A DNA stretch of 64,000 nt from Closterium sp. NIES-65 (taxonomy: Eukaryota; Streptophyta; Zygnematophyceae; Desmidiales; Closteriaceae): contig CANXME010002009.1 in the NCBI GenBank assembly GCA_948144175.1, positions 310,001 through 374,000 on the forward strand, given 5' to 3'. The position numbers were made by a program, and so were the translations under genes. The notes beneath the pieces were generated by a model. That model ran no database searches. It had not been told where the DNA came from and saw only the letters and a program-made list of their open reading frames with translations. Shown here piece by piece: positions 53,370 through 64,000 of the stretch (positions are counted from its first letter, which is position 1; each line of letters begins with the position of its first letter).

Positions 53370-56300
53370 ATGGACGACCCGAGTCCTAGCCGAGTGAAGC
53401 AGCTCGCGTCTCGATTCGAGCCGCAGCTGTCTAAGGTGCAGCGTATCGCCTCCATGTTCGAATGCGAGCCGCCGTCGCCGTCCACGGCAATCTCCCTATC
53501 ACGCCGCGTCGGCGGCAACAGCACCGCCAAAATTCAGTACAAGCGAGTCCAATCTGACCGTCCAAGTCCAACCGGCGATTCCCAGCAGTCCGTTAGACGA
53601 CAGTCAATTCCCTCCCCGAGAACAGTCGAAACTCCTGCCTTGCAATACGACCCTGCCGAGGAATCCTTCGGCGGTGGAGAGCAGTTGACGGAGGAGCAGT
53701 TGGCGGAGGAGGGGTTGGACGGGATGAGCATGGAGGAGATGGAAGCGCTTTGCGAGATCATGGCGCTCGAGGAGTCGCGCGCCCGCGCCGAGCGCATGGA
53801 AGCGCTGGGCTACGAGGTGGCGGGCGGGGAGGGGCGCGAGGAGTACCGCAAGGAGGGGGATGGTGGGGAGGGCGGATGGTGGCAGGTGGGGTACAGCGAC
53901 GGGCGCGCGGGTGGAGAGGGGAGCGGTGGTGGGGAAGCGGAAGGCGGGGGAACAGGAGGTGTGGAAGGGGTTGCAGTGGTTATTGGGGATGACGAAGAGG
54001 GTGACAGTAAGGATGGGGGCTCGGTGGGCTCCTTGATTCGATCCATCGAGGGACTCCCCAAGCAGAGCAAACAGCAACCTCAGCCCATCTCTCCAGAAAA
54101 AACGCCAGGCAAATCGCGCAAGTCGTCGGGCGGAAAGAAGAGCAGGGAGAAGCGGAGAGGCGAGCCAGGGGGTGCGGACACCGTCGCGGGAGCGATTGAG
54201 CGGTTCAGCGGCAGCGGAAAAGACCCTGAGCGGGTTTCAACGTCCCGAATGACGCTTTCCACGTCAGAACCGTCGCTCGCTCGCGCTGCTGCTGGCGCGA
54301 CCGCGGGGAATCGGCGCTATGGCCTGGCAAATGGCGGCCCTCTGGAAGACAGGGCGGTGGGAATGGCGGGTGGTGGAGCAGGGAGGAGCTCTGCGGGACT
54401 GAGTGGGGAGTTTCCTCTTGAGCTCTCGTCCAGTCCCTCTGTCTCTGTTGTCGATGCTGAGCTGTCAAGGAAGAAGACTGAGGTGGCACGATATGAAACT
54501 GAGCTGGCACGGCGCCGTGCTGAGCTGAACCGACTCAGAGTTGAGCTGGCGAGTGTGAGCGTGGAGAAGGTGCAAGCGGAAATCGCCCTGACTCGGCTAA
54601 AACAAGAAGTAGAGGACTGGTCGTATGTCCCCGCGGAAGGGACAGGACAGGGAGGAAACGAAGCGGATGAGGCAGGGGAAACAGGCGAAAACGGGGCGTC
54701 GGATTTAAAGAAAGATGGGGACGGAGGAAGAAGCGAGGAGTCTTCCTCTTCTGCCCAGTTGAAGGCGCAACTGGGGAAGGTGAGGCTAGAGAATGAGCGG
54801 CTGAAGCGGCGAGAGAAGAGCCTCACTGCTGACGTGGAATACATCGAAACCATGCTGGCGCAGGAGAAGGGCGAGTCAGCAGCGCTGCGGCGTGAGCTGG
54901 CGGAGGTCAAACAGCAGCGAAAAGATCTCGACAAGGAGCTCTCAGCTGCCCAGAAAGAACTCTCCTCCCTCAGACGATCAGCAGCAGTGGCAGAACGGCG
55001 GGCAGCAGCAGAGGAAGCAGACGCAGCGCTGCTGCGGCAGCAGCTGCAGAAGGCACAGGCAGCAGAGATGGGGCTGCTGGAGCAGCTGCAGTTGGCGACG
55101 AAGGAGGCGATGGGGCTGCGGAAGACGCTGGTGTGGAGCAAGGAGACGCGCGAGGACGCGGAGGAGTGGGAGCGCGGGCTGCAGGGCACGCTGGCTGAGC
55201 AGGTGCAGCGGAATGGCGAGCTGGAGGTGAAGGGCGGCGAGATGATGACGCGGCTGCTGGTGCTGGAGAAGGAGCTCGCTGAGGAGCAGCAGCGCCGCAG
55301 TGCTGCTGAATTCCAGGTGGGCTTTGGCCGCTGGCTGGGGTGATTGAACTTGTTGTACATGAAGAATGTTTTCCGCCCTGGTTTCTCCTCCTCCATCCTA
55401 TCTCATCGTCCTCATCTTATTTCCTGTTTTATGCTCTTGACTTGGCAGGCACGGGATGCAGTGGCAGCAAAGGAGTTGCTGGAGGAAGAGGTGATGCTGC
55501 TGAGGCACACCAGAGGGGTGATCAAAGATGCGATGTTGCAAGGGGGGGCCGATGGTGAGGAAAGAAGGGCAAGCAGCAGAGCAGAGGACATGGTACCAAG
55601 TGGTGGGAGTGCTAAGGTGGTGTCTTCTGACGGGCTCAAGATGGAGGTGCCTGCTCGAGTGTGGGACATTCTGGACCAGGTGAGACGCCCACACCATGAA
55701 CCTCATGTGTAACCCTCCCTTCCCTCCTCCCGTACACGCCTCCTCGTCCCCCCCCTGCGCTTTCCACAACCTCCCCCAACCCCCCCCCACCTTTCACCAC
55801 ACCACTCTCCGTTTTCCCCCATGCAGCACCCCAGTTGGCTTCAACTCATGCATCATCATGTGTGCCTTCCCGACTGTGGGTACAGGTGGAGGAGACCAAG
55901 GCGAGGGGTATGGCAGAGCGGGACGAGCTGACGCGCCTGCACTGGTTGACGGCCTGTGTGCGTGGCGAGCTGCACAAGGCCAGATTCGCTGCTATCCAAG
56001 CCGCTGCCTCCACCAACCCCACTGCCACCACCACCAATGCCACCACCACCATGGGCGCCGCTTCTGCCAGCTCCTCTCCTGCTCCTTCTCTGGTCCCTGC
56101 TGCAGGCCTCGCCAAGCCACTGGGCAAGGCTGTCTCCAAGAAGCTCTCCCTTGTGCTTGACTTGGATCAGCATGCTGCTGCTGCAGCACCAGCAGACCCT
56201 GCAGCTGACAGTGCTGCTTCAGCAGCCTCAGGCACGAGTGTGTCCGGCACCACGTTTTCCACCACGGCCAGCACGCCCCGCACGCCCCCCCACTCCACCA

Positions 56301-56632
56301 TCGCCGCCAGTGCTTCTGCCTCCGCCTCAGCTGGCAGCAAGTTTGTACGCTGGTTCTCCCACCGCTCCTCCGACAGACCAGCATATAGCAGCGCCGCCAC
56401 CAGCGCTGCTGCATGGCCTGCTGGCTCCATGGCTGCTTCAGCTGCAGTGGTAGCAGAAGAGGGAAGTGCCTCCCCTCAGGCACCTGATCCAGTGCCTCGA
56501 GTGGCCACAGACGAGTCCGCGCCCAGCACTGCACTGCCCTCACTCCTGCCTGCCCAATCAGCTCCTTCCACTCCTGCTCCTGCTCCTGCTGCCTCTGCTG
56601 CCACTGCTGCTACCACACCATCTGGCAGGTGA
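53370..56632 (+). CDS. CHUP1-like coiled-coil protein (about 974 residues)
   Basis: Three exons, 53370-55316, 55449-55679 and 55886-56632, join in phase. The N-terminal 110 residues are basic and Ser/Pro-rich, followed by an acidic linker (GGGEQLTEEQLAEEGLDG), a Gly-rich segment and a long coiled coil (about residues 350-720) of ELARRRAELNRLRVELASV type. Near residue 740 the run DELTRLHWLTACVRGELHKARF (in two pieces DELTRLHWL and TACVRGELHKARF) matches the signature of CHUP1-family proteins, which link chloroplasts to actin. The tail is Ala/Thr/Ser-rich with LGKAVSKKLSLVLDLDQH and KFVRWFSHRSSDRP. The actin-polymerising C-terminal module of true CHUP1 was not clearly seen, so I call it CHUP1-like only. 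The last exon may instead be spliced at 56628 into a short downstream exon. Confidence 0.72.
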
Positions 56633-57953
56633 GGGGATTCTGTGTTAATGTTGCTTTGGCTGAAGACATCTCACTCTTTCGCCCATCTAATTCACCATTG
56701 CCCCATTCCCCTTTCCCCACTCCTCCTTCAACCCCTCGTTGCGATGGCCACACGCAGAAAGCATCACTTGCTTTCGTTCAGGCGAATGACCTCCCACAAA
56801 TGAGATGCCTCGTGGCATGCTTAGTTGTCACGTCACCACCTTCATGGTACCCACCACTAATCTCTGTTGTGGTTACTGCATGGTCAGCTAGCTAGTGGAA
56901 TCCTTGCGGCAATATTGGTAGCAGTGTCATTGCCGGTTTTGGAAGTTATGGGTTTTTTTGAGGAGCAAGACGGGCTTCGTAGTATCTGGAGCTCTGGGAG
57001 TGTGTCAATCCTGTTTGTTTAAGTTATTGCTCAATCTGTTGCTCTTGCAGGCACCTGAGGTTCATCAGTCCCATTGTTTATGCATGTATCTAAATGTTTG
57101 CACCTGTTTCTTGCTACATTGCAGCATTAAATCCTATATTATTTAGTGAGGTCTGCAAAACGGAATCTGTTCAACAACGGGGCGCGGATTTTGCACGTTC
57201 CCCTCATTCGGGAGTTTGGCGACGGATAGCTGGTCGTGTCTAATCGCCAAACGGACAGTGCGATTCGGTGATGTCCAGGTTTCCTCCATCCCATTTCTTT
57301 TCGAACCAATCTCCAAGGCCTTGACTATTTTTGCAAAAAGAATCGAGTGTCACTCATTTCGCGAAAGGGGGAAATCAGAGTGCAATAACAATCAGAGTGC
57401 AATCTGCCCAGCGAATTGAGGTCCCAAGCGACTCCACCAGCCGACAAACCGCGATTCGGAAATCGACGACCCGAGGATGAAACGCGAAATGCGCCAACTG
57501 AAAACTCCCCGATCTCGGCTCGCCATCATCACGAATGTTGCCCCCCGCCGGCCCCTCCACAACTAATAAACTCCCGCTACCATCCTTGTTGCAAGCAAGG
57601 AGAGCTGAGTGACATCACCTCAACATTCCCTGCATCAACCGAGCGACCGACACCGAACTGAAGGACGCACTGAATTGTATCGCTGTAGACATCTGGAGCT
57701 TGAATCTAGGGTCTGCCGTGTTGCCTCTCGCAGCCCATCGTTCGCTTGTAACCACGAAGCTCCGCGCTTTGGGAATTTTAGCTTTGCACAGCGACAATCC
57801 GTGTGATCTACCGAGTCAGGCATTCTCGCGCGCCAGAAAATCCTACTACGCGGGTGCTCATCGATTGCCTCGTCGATCACACCGCTCTGATCTCCCCACA
57901 GCGCCTTATCTGCACGTGTGGCGTAAAGAGAGCATTTGAAATTTGTATCTGCA
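56633..57953. other. Intergenic region upstream of the TBL gene
   Basis: About 1.3 kb containing the CHUP1-like 3' region and the TBL promoter. A small direct repeat (AATCAGAGTGCAAT, about 57373 and 57387) is visible. No gene is supported. Confidence 0.5.
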
Positions 57954-60401
57954 ATGGACTCGTCGCTTGCACGGAGTCGCGTAACGCCGAGACCGTCTCA
58001 TCTCCCCGCGACCATGCTCTCGCTCCTTGTCCTCGTCGCATCTTCCTCCCTTCTCCCCCATCCGGCTCGATCGTCCAGCGCACTCCTTCGGTCCCGTGCG
58101 AGCGACGAGTGGGCAGATGCCGCTGTGCGGTGGCTCATGCGACAAGCGAACAGCTCTGGCGACGGTATTGTACGTCGCTCCCTAGTCGGAAGTCGGGCAT
58201 CAGCAGGTTGCGACTATCGAAGAGGGAGGTAAGCTCCGCGTGGATGTTGCTTTCATGCTTACTCTCCTCTTAGACTACCTTTCTACACCTCCCCGCACCC
58301 CGAAATTCCCCTCATTCTTCCTACCCATGTTGTTCTGAAGAGCCTCATTTGAACGCTGAGCATCTGGCATCTCTCCCCTTGAACTTCTTCACACTCTTGT
58401 CAAGCACTCCGCAACCCACCAATGTGCGCTTCCCCCCTCGATCTCACCTCGCAATCCCAACCGCCCTTCCCCAACCGCTCCGCGTGCGCAGCTGGGTTCG
58501 CACGTCCGCCATCCCCAACTACAAGCCGCCCTACGCCAGCGGGTGCGCGGCGGGCTTCTCATGTGACACTGTCGGGCGGAACCCGGCCGGATACGTGTGG
58601 GTCCCGGCGCCGCCTTGCTCGTACGACCGATGGAGGTACGATCAATGGATTACGAATGCTTATTTTTCCCCATTTCTTCCTCCTCCTCCATTCGTCGCCC
58701 CCTCCCCTCCCCCCTTTCCACCCCATACGAGACCCATGTGTTGATTTGATTCTTGGCTCCCTTTCGTGCGGCGGCAGATTCAACCCCAAGACGTTTCTCG
58801 AGACCATGCGGAACAAGATCGTTGCGTTTGTGGGTGATTCGCTAAGCGACAACCTGCACGCGTCCGTCCACTGCATCCTCTCCGCATACACAAAAATTGA
58901 GGTGCGCGTTCGCGAATTCCGAAGTGAATTCTCTCGTCGAAGCACGAATCGGCCGCGCTTATCCCCTTATCAACGAATCATTAGCCATCCCATCCTGAGT
59001 AGGCTAACTAGGAATAAAAACCCTGTTGCTTTTGCTCCGTCGCCCCCATCCTCGTCGGCCCAAGCCAGCCCCACCAACCCACTCCACCCCAATCCACCCC
59101 AATCCACCCCTCCCCGTCCCCACCACCAGTTCAAGAAGTCGTGGCTAGGCGGCGCGAGGCCAGTGGGGTCGCTGCACGCGGCGCAGTACAACTTCACGCT
59201 GCTCTCCATCAACAGCGGCTACATCGTGCAGAGCCCGCGATACGTGAGTCACCCGCCATACGTGAGTTGCCCCCCATTTGTGGCGAATCCATCTTCTCTT
59301 GAGCACGCCTCCCTCCCTGACGTTTCCTCTCGCCTCCCTCTCCACTTTTCCCCCTCCCTGCTTCCCTCCTCCGTTCTCTCCCCCCTCCCTACGTCCCCCC
59401 TCCATTCTTCCCCCCCGTGCTTTCTTCTTCCGTGCTTCCCCCGTGGCTGCTTTCGCCTTACTGATTCTCCCCTCCTGCTCACCGTGTGCCTGTTTTCCCC
59501 TGGCCATTACCACCCCTGGCCGCTTCACCCCTGGCCAATTACCCCCTGGCCGTTTCCCCCCGGGCGCAGTACAAGGATCAGACGCAGCCATACGTGGTGA
59601 ACCCCAAGTGGGCGGGCATTCTGCGCTACACGCACTCTATCATTTTCAGCGCCGGCCACTGGTTCTTCCACCCGGTATGCCCCATGCTCTCTGGTTCTTC
59701 CACCCGGTATGCCCCGTGCTCTCTACTTTTCCACCCGGTATGTCCCATGCTCTCTGGTTCCCCCATTTGTTATGCCCCATGCTTTCTGGTTCCCCCATTC
59801 GAAATGTAACGCCTGTAAGCGCAGTGTGATCCCACTGGTTCTCCCTTCGCATCTCCTCCCACTCATTCATCCCATCTACCTCGCCCCACTGTATCCCATC
59901 CCATTGTTGAATTACATTCCACTCCAATCATGACTCACCAATCCCATCCATCCCACTCTCTTCCCCTCATACCCTTCTGCTCCTCAGCCAAGCTCTAAGC
60001 TCGGCTCCAACCCCAATTGGCAGCCCATGGGGGCATACCGCAAGGCCATGGGCGTTCTATATGACTATTTTGATAAAACACCCTACAGCGGCCTTCCCAT
60101 ATTCATGACCTTTTCCCCAATTCATGCCGGGAATGCTTGCGCCACCGCCAATGCCCCTTTTGCCAATGAGACCGATGGCGTTGCGCATCTCAATGGCTAC
60201 ACCATTCCGGCTATGAAAAAGCAAGTGTCGATATTCAAACGATCCAAGAAAATCCGGGTTGCGCAAATCACTTATATGAGTGCCCAGCGCCCCGATGCGC
60301 ATCTGCGATCAAAGAGAAAGGATTGCAGCCACTGGTGCTTGCCAGGGGTCCCTGATGCGTGGGCTGATGTGGTTTACAACATGATGATGAATTATTATTA
60401 G
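57954..60401 (+). CDS. TBL: TRICHOME BIREFRINGENCE-LIKE polysaccharide O-acetyltransferase (391 residues)
   Basis: Six phase-consistent exons: 57954-58228, 58492-58635, 58778-58901, 59130-59243, 59570-59674 and 59988-60401. A short basic N-terminus and one hydrophobic segment (MLSLLVLVASSSLLP) suit a Golgi signal-anchor. The TBL domain (CDYRRGSWVR, CAAGFSCDTVGRNPAGYVWVP in two parts, CSYDRWRFNP) leads into the esterase-like domain with the GDS motif (FVGDSLSDN, Ser161), FSAGHWFFHP, and the catalytic DxxH near the end (Asp366 and His369 in DCSHWCLPG). Members acetylate xylan, mannan or pectin in the Golgi; the acceptor here is unknown. At 391 residues it is close to family length. The exon 5 donor lies inside a tandem repeat. 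Confidence 0.9.
59661..59812 (+). repeat. 32-bp repeat, about five units, spanning the TBL exon 5 donor
   Basis: Units start at 59661 and 59693 (near-identical) and continue as three more diverged copies to about 59812. The unit is the exon end (GGTTCTTCCACCCG, encoding WFFHP) plus GTATGC donor and intron start. Later copies have mutated donors (TTATGC, AAATG). Confidence 0.9.
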
Positions 60402-60736
60402 CATAAAGGTTAGCCTGCATGGGTGGTTGCGTTTTGAAGGTGGTTTTTGGAGATACAAGTCCAGTAGCCAATAGCTGCAAGGACGTTAGGAAAGAGTTTG
60501 CAATAAAGTTCTGAATTTTGCCTATGTGAGAATTAAAGTGTATGAAATTGTATAGACGAGTCTTGTATCACGCAATTCTTGCCGCAGTCGGACAATTTGT
60601 TTTTGCTATCTGCAAACCCGAAGTGACAGAAGCACCTCCGCTGAATTCCGATGCACCATCCGGTTAGGAGAAATACGAGACGAGACTGTGGTGGCTTGTT
60701 CCTCGTTTTTCCGCCACTACTGCCGCTGCAGTAGCA
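60402..60736. other. Spacer between TBL and ALG8
   Basis: 335 bp that must contain the TBL 3' untranslated region and ALG8 promoter. Nothing specific was recognised. Confidence 0.5.
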
Positions 60737-63700
60737 ATGGCGCGCAAAGAACGGGCGAGTGCGTCCACGGCGTTAGTGGACGTGGCGTGGATGGCGGGCG
60801 TGGCGACGTGCATCAAGGTACTGCTGGTGCCGGCGTATCGCAGCACGGACTTCGAGGTGCACCGCAACTGGCTGGCCATCACGCACTCGCTGCCGCTCTC
60901 GCAGGTCCGTCCGTCGACAATCGAGATTCATCCCATTCGCCAACCCTAGAATCCAGCAGCCCATTGCGCTTCATGTACTGCCGTCTCGAGGCACCGTACC
61001 TCAGGGTTGAATCCCGACCAGACTTTTAAATCCAGATGCTGCACGCGCCCCAAAGCTTTGACAGCTCCTCCCGCTCGTTCTCCGAACAGCTCCATCTCTA
61101 ATCGTCCACATCCGCTCCTTCGACTCTCCGGGGGGGCTATCACGCGCCTCTTGCTCCCTCCGTTCCCTCGCAAACGTGTGCATCCTTGTTCTGCGACAAT
61201 GGCAGTGGTACGAGGACGCGACGAGCCAGTGGACGCTGGACTACCCGCCGCTCTTCGCCTTCTTCGAGCGCTGCCTCGCGCTGCTCGCGTGCCGCGTCGA
61301 CCCGCTCATGACCCACCTCGTTAACGGCCTCGAACACGCCAGCTACGCCACCGTGCTGTTCCAGGTGTGCAGTGCCACACCCCGTGTCATCACAAAATTG
61401 ACATTGTTGTTTCAAGGCACACCCAAGCGTCACGTCGCAACATGCCACACATCGCACCAGACAAAATCCAACCTGATTCAGAACTCAACACAGTTTATAA
61501 ACCAATCCTCCCGGCTGCTCCCCCCAGCGCGTATCAGTGATGGCCACGGACTGCCAGCTGGCCGTGGCACGAAATCCAACCCGATACAGAATCCAATCCA
61601 AGGTTTAAAATTACGGTTTTCGAAAAGTACGGTCCGTTTTTTACGGTGATTTTCCAAAAAAACGGCCGTTTTTTTGTTAGAGAACTCTGTTCACCAAGAA
61701 AAAAAAGAGAAAAACAAGGTCAAACACATTTTCAATCATGCCAACAAGCGCATACATGCAAGAAGGGGTCCATCCCCTTCATGCTGCTGCATTTCTGGTT
61801 CAATTTGGTCCCACTAAGTGGCCGTTTTGTTAGTTACAGAGGAAACACCTCCTGGAACCGTTTTAAACCGTTTTTTACGACCGTTTTTTACGGTACCGTT
61901 TTTAACGGTAAAATTTCAATAAAACGGTCGTTTTTTTTAACCCTGATCCAATCCCCCTCCCGGCTGCTCCCCCCAGCGCGTATCAGTGATGGGCACGGAC
62001 TGCCTGCTCGCCGTGGCAGCGTGGCGCTGCACGCTCGGCCTGCCCTCTCGGGCGCACCGCAACGTGGCAGCGGGGGCGGTGGTGCTGTCAGCAGGGCTGC
62101 TGCTGGTGGATCACATGCACTTCCAGTACAACGGCATGCTGCTTGCAATGCTGCTACTCTCCCTCGCCCTCCTCGCTGTACGTCTCCCCCGTGATGCATC
62201 TGCGTCTCGCGCCGCTGCTGCTTCACTCAGTCGATCGTTGCTTCTAGTGCTTCATCTCACTTAAGCTGACTCGAATTTCCCGCACCGATGGCTCGGTGTG
62301 TTGCGTGGCATGGCAGGACGGGAGGCACGTGTGGGCGTCACTCACCTTTGCGTCTCTCTGCTGCTTCAAGCACCTCTTTGCCGTCGCTGGTCCCTTCTTC
62401 CTCGTCTTCCTCCTCCGCCACCACTGCTTCCCTTCACCCCCCGCCGCCGCTGCACCGCACACCACCACACACAACAGCTCCAAACCGCCCAGACGCATTT
62501 CCCCTGGTGCGAAACAGCAATCCACTTCAGCCTCGGCGCCAGGCAGCTCCATCCCCCTCCTCACCTCGCTCGCCCGTATAGTCACACTGGGAGCAGTGGT
62601 CGTCACAGTGCTGCTTGTTTCCTTCGCCCCCTTTGTAGTCACAAACCAGATGCCCAACCTGATCGCCCGTCTGTTCCCCTTCGGCCGCGGCCTCATGCAC
62701 GCCTACTGGGCGCCCAACTTCTGGGCTCTCTACACTCTCGCGGACAAGCTCCTCGCTGCTGCAGCTTCGGCAGCAGGCTCGTTAATAGGGTCGGCAGGAG
62801 GTCCGGCGTTGGGAATGAAGGGCGGCTGGACCCGGGGGTTGGTGGGGGATGCAGTTGGGTTCAGCGTGGTGCCACAGGTGACGCCGCTGGTGTCTCTACT
62901 GCTGGTGCTGGGTGCTATGGCGCCCGTGCTGCTGCATATATGGCTCCGACCCTCCGCCTACATCTGTGGTGCTGCCAGTGACGCTGCTGACAGGGATCGT
63001 GCAGACAGGAATGTTGGTGAGAGGGATGGTGGCGAAAAGGGCGGGAGAGAGGGTAGGGGGAGTGAGCCCTATGACACGCCCACAGGGGAGCGGCGGCGGT
63101 GGAGCATACAGGCCATAGCAGCAGCGCTGGCGCATGTGTTTCTGAGTGCGTTCTTACTGGGATGGCACGTGCATGAGAAGGCAGTGTTGCATTTCCTGCT
63201 GCCGCTCTCCCTCCTCGCCTCCGCCTCGCCTGCATGGGCGTCTGAGTTCCTCATTCTCGCCACCGGTGAGTGCATGCTGCTAGCCCTTCTATCACTCTCT
63301 CAACTTTGAACCCATCATGCTTCATCTCCAGCGCACTCATTGCGCTCTTTCTATCTCTCCGCCCTTCACGCCCTTGCATTTCCTGGCCTGGCCTCGCTGT
63401 GCCTCGCCGCTGCCTGCTCACCCATCTCCATGCTTTGTTGTGTCCTGCATGCGTCATCCTCTCCCCTACACGTTTCTGACCCTTGCAACCCCCCCCCCCC
63501 CCCCCCTCTCTCCCACCCACACCTCCAGTGGCTCATTATTCCCTCCTCCCCCTCCTCTTCACACTCCCCGAGTATCCCATCAAGATCCTCCTCCTCTCAC
63601 TCTTTTCCCTTGCCCTCCTCCTCTCCTCCCTCCGCCTCTTCTCCCCCACTCTCAACCGCCAACCCACTACCTCAATGCACCAATCACCACCGCATAAAAA

Positions 63701-63932
63701 CTCGTCAAATCTACGGCTCCCCAAGTTGCAGTATCCATCGTGGTTGCACAGGCTACGAGTGGTACATGCTTTGGGTGTTTTACCCTTGGAAATGCTGTGT
63801 CAGCTGCTGTACCACCATCCACGGCTGCATGCACACCTCCCTTTCCTTCCTCTGCTCCTCACTTCAGTATACTGTGCAGTGGGCATTACTGTAGCCTGGG
63901 CTGTACAATTGTATGTTATTGTCAGTTCCTGA
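60737..63932 (+). CDS. ALG8: ALG8 dolichyl-phosphate-glucose alpha-1,3-glucosyltransferase (626 residues)
   Basis: Five phase-consistent exons: 60737-60904, 61206-61364, 61977-62177, 62317-63265 and 63529-63932. ER membrane enzyme that adds the second glucose to the lipid-linked oligosaccharide used for N-glycosylation. Family landmarks: [110 protein letters not shown] and [15 protein letters not shown], the last being specific to ALG8 rather than ALG6. Many hydrophobic segments give the expected polytopic topology. A luminal Gly/Arg-rich insertion ([13 protein letters not shown]) and a Ser/Thr-rich insertion after LLRHHC make it somewhat longer than animal ALG8. Intron 2 contains a decoy copy of exon 3's start and a likely MITE. 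Confidence 0.93.
61496..61572 (+). repeat. Decoy copy of the ALG8 exon 3 acceptor and exon start
   Basis: The acceptor region and first about 40 bp of exon 3 (CGCGTATCAGTGATG...) occur here and again at 61950-62015. The decoy has GCCACGG for GGCACGG and then leaves the exon sequence after GTGGCA. AAATCCAACC-like sequence precedes and follows it, which indicates a tandem duplication of about 106 bp. Confidence 0.88.
61600..61945. mobile_element. hAT-like MITE candidate in ALG8 intron 2
   Basis: Both ends are dense in AAAACGG(C/T)CG and ACGGT(A/C)CGTTTT motifs in opposite orientation, with outer ends near GGTTTAAAATTACGG and its inverted partner around AACGGTCG...TTAACC. AAACGG is the known subterminal binding motif of Ac-type hAT transposase. 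Termini and target duplication could not be fixed, so the class is tentative. Confidence 0.5.
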
Positions 63933-64000
63933 CCCCTCCTTTTGTCCACATCATTATGCAGTCTGATTTGCACACTTTCATCGTACATTTCAATAATCTC

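Noticed and set aside
56958-57146. Extra terminal exon of the CHUP1-like gene
   Set aside because: An acceptor at 57049 would add only about a dozen unconserved residues. The in-frame stop at 56630 is simpler; I could not decide firmly and left it out.

Overview
The window is nuclear DNA from a photosynthetic eukaryote of the streptophyte (green plant) lineage. Every recognisable gene is split by short GT-AG introns (one looks GC-AG), and the products are typical of plants: a thylakoid-lumen DEG1 protease, a HOL-type halide/thiol methyltransferase, a TBL polysaccharide O-acetyltransferase, a CHUP1-like coiled-coil protein, a plastid D-amino-acid aminotransferase, a JMJ21-type F-box/JmjC protein and the ER glucosyltransferase ALG8. 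A canonical inward-rectifier (Kir) potassium channel and a Plavaka-type transposase fit a streptophyte alga or early-diverging land plant better than a flowering plant. I cannot name the species; a charophyte such as a zygnematophyte is my inference.

Layout. 1-4256 (minus): HOL-like methyltransferase, running off the left edge, with introns full of minisatellites. 4.3-6.8 kb: non-coding, with one PIF/Harbinger-like MITE. 6.9-20.1 kb: a transposon-derived block, made of a Plavaka-type transposase (minus) with a 197-bp higher-order satellite in an intron, an unknown two-exon gene (minus) whose intron holds a complete miniature LTR element, and a divergent multi-exon gene (plus) with duplicated exons. 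21.2-23.6 kb: a low-complexity ORF ending near an RLFGV motif. 24.0-30.7 kb: a 15-exon JMJ21 orthologue. 31.8-33.5 kb: an unknown low-complexity ORF. 33.9-40.6 kb: minisatellites, a second miniature LTR element and nested pogo-like elements. 41.3-44.3 kb (minus): DEG1. 44.9-50.1 kb: Kir channel. 50.4-52.4 kb: DAT1-like aminotransferase. 53.4-56.6 kb: CHUP1-like protein. 58.0-60.4 kb: TBL. 60.7-63.9 kb: ALG8.

The most unusual pattern is at splice junctions. In six of the seven recognised non-transposon genes whose introns I resolved (HOL, JMJ21, DEG1, Kir, TBL, ALG8), a short segment spanning an exon-intron boundary has been tandemly duplicated, from two copies up to about 23, leaving arrays of candidate 5' splice sites or decoy exons. 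The exon models below were built by hand: reading frames were joined across consensus splice sites, phase was checked, and the proteins were compared with families recalled from memory. No transcript or database evidence was available.
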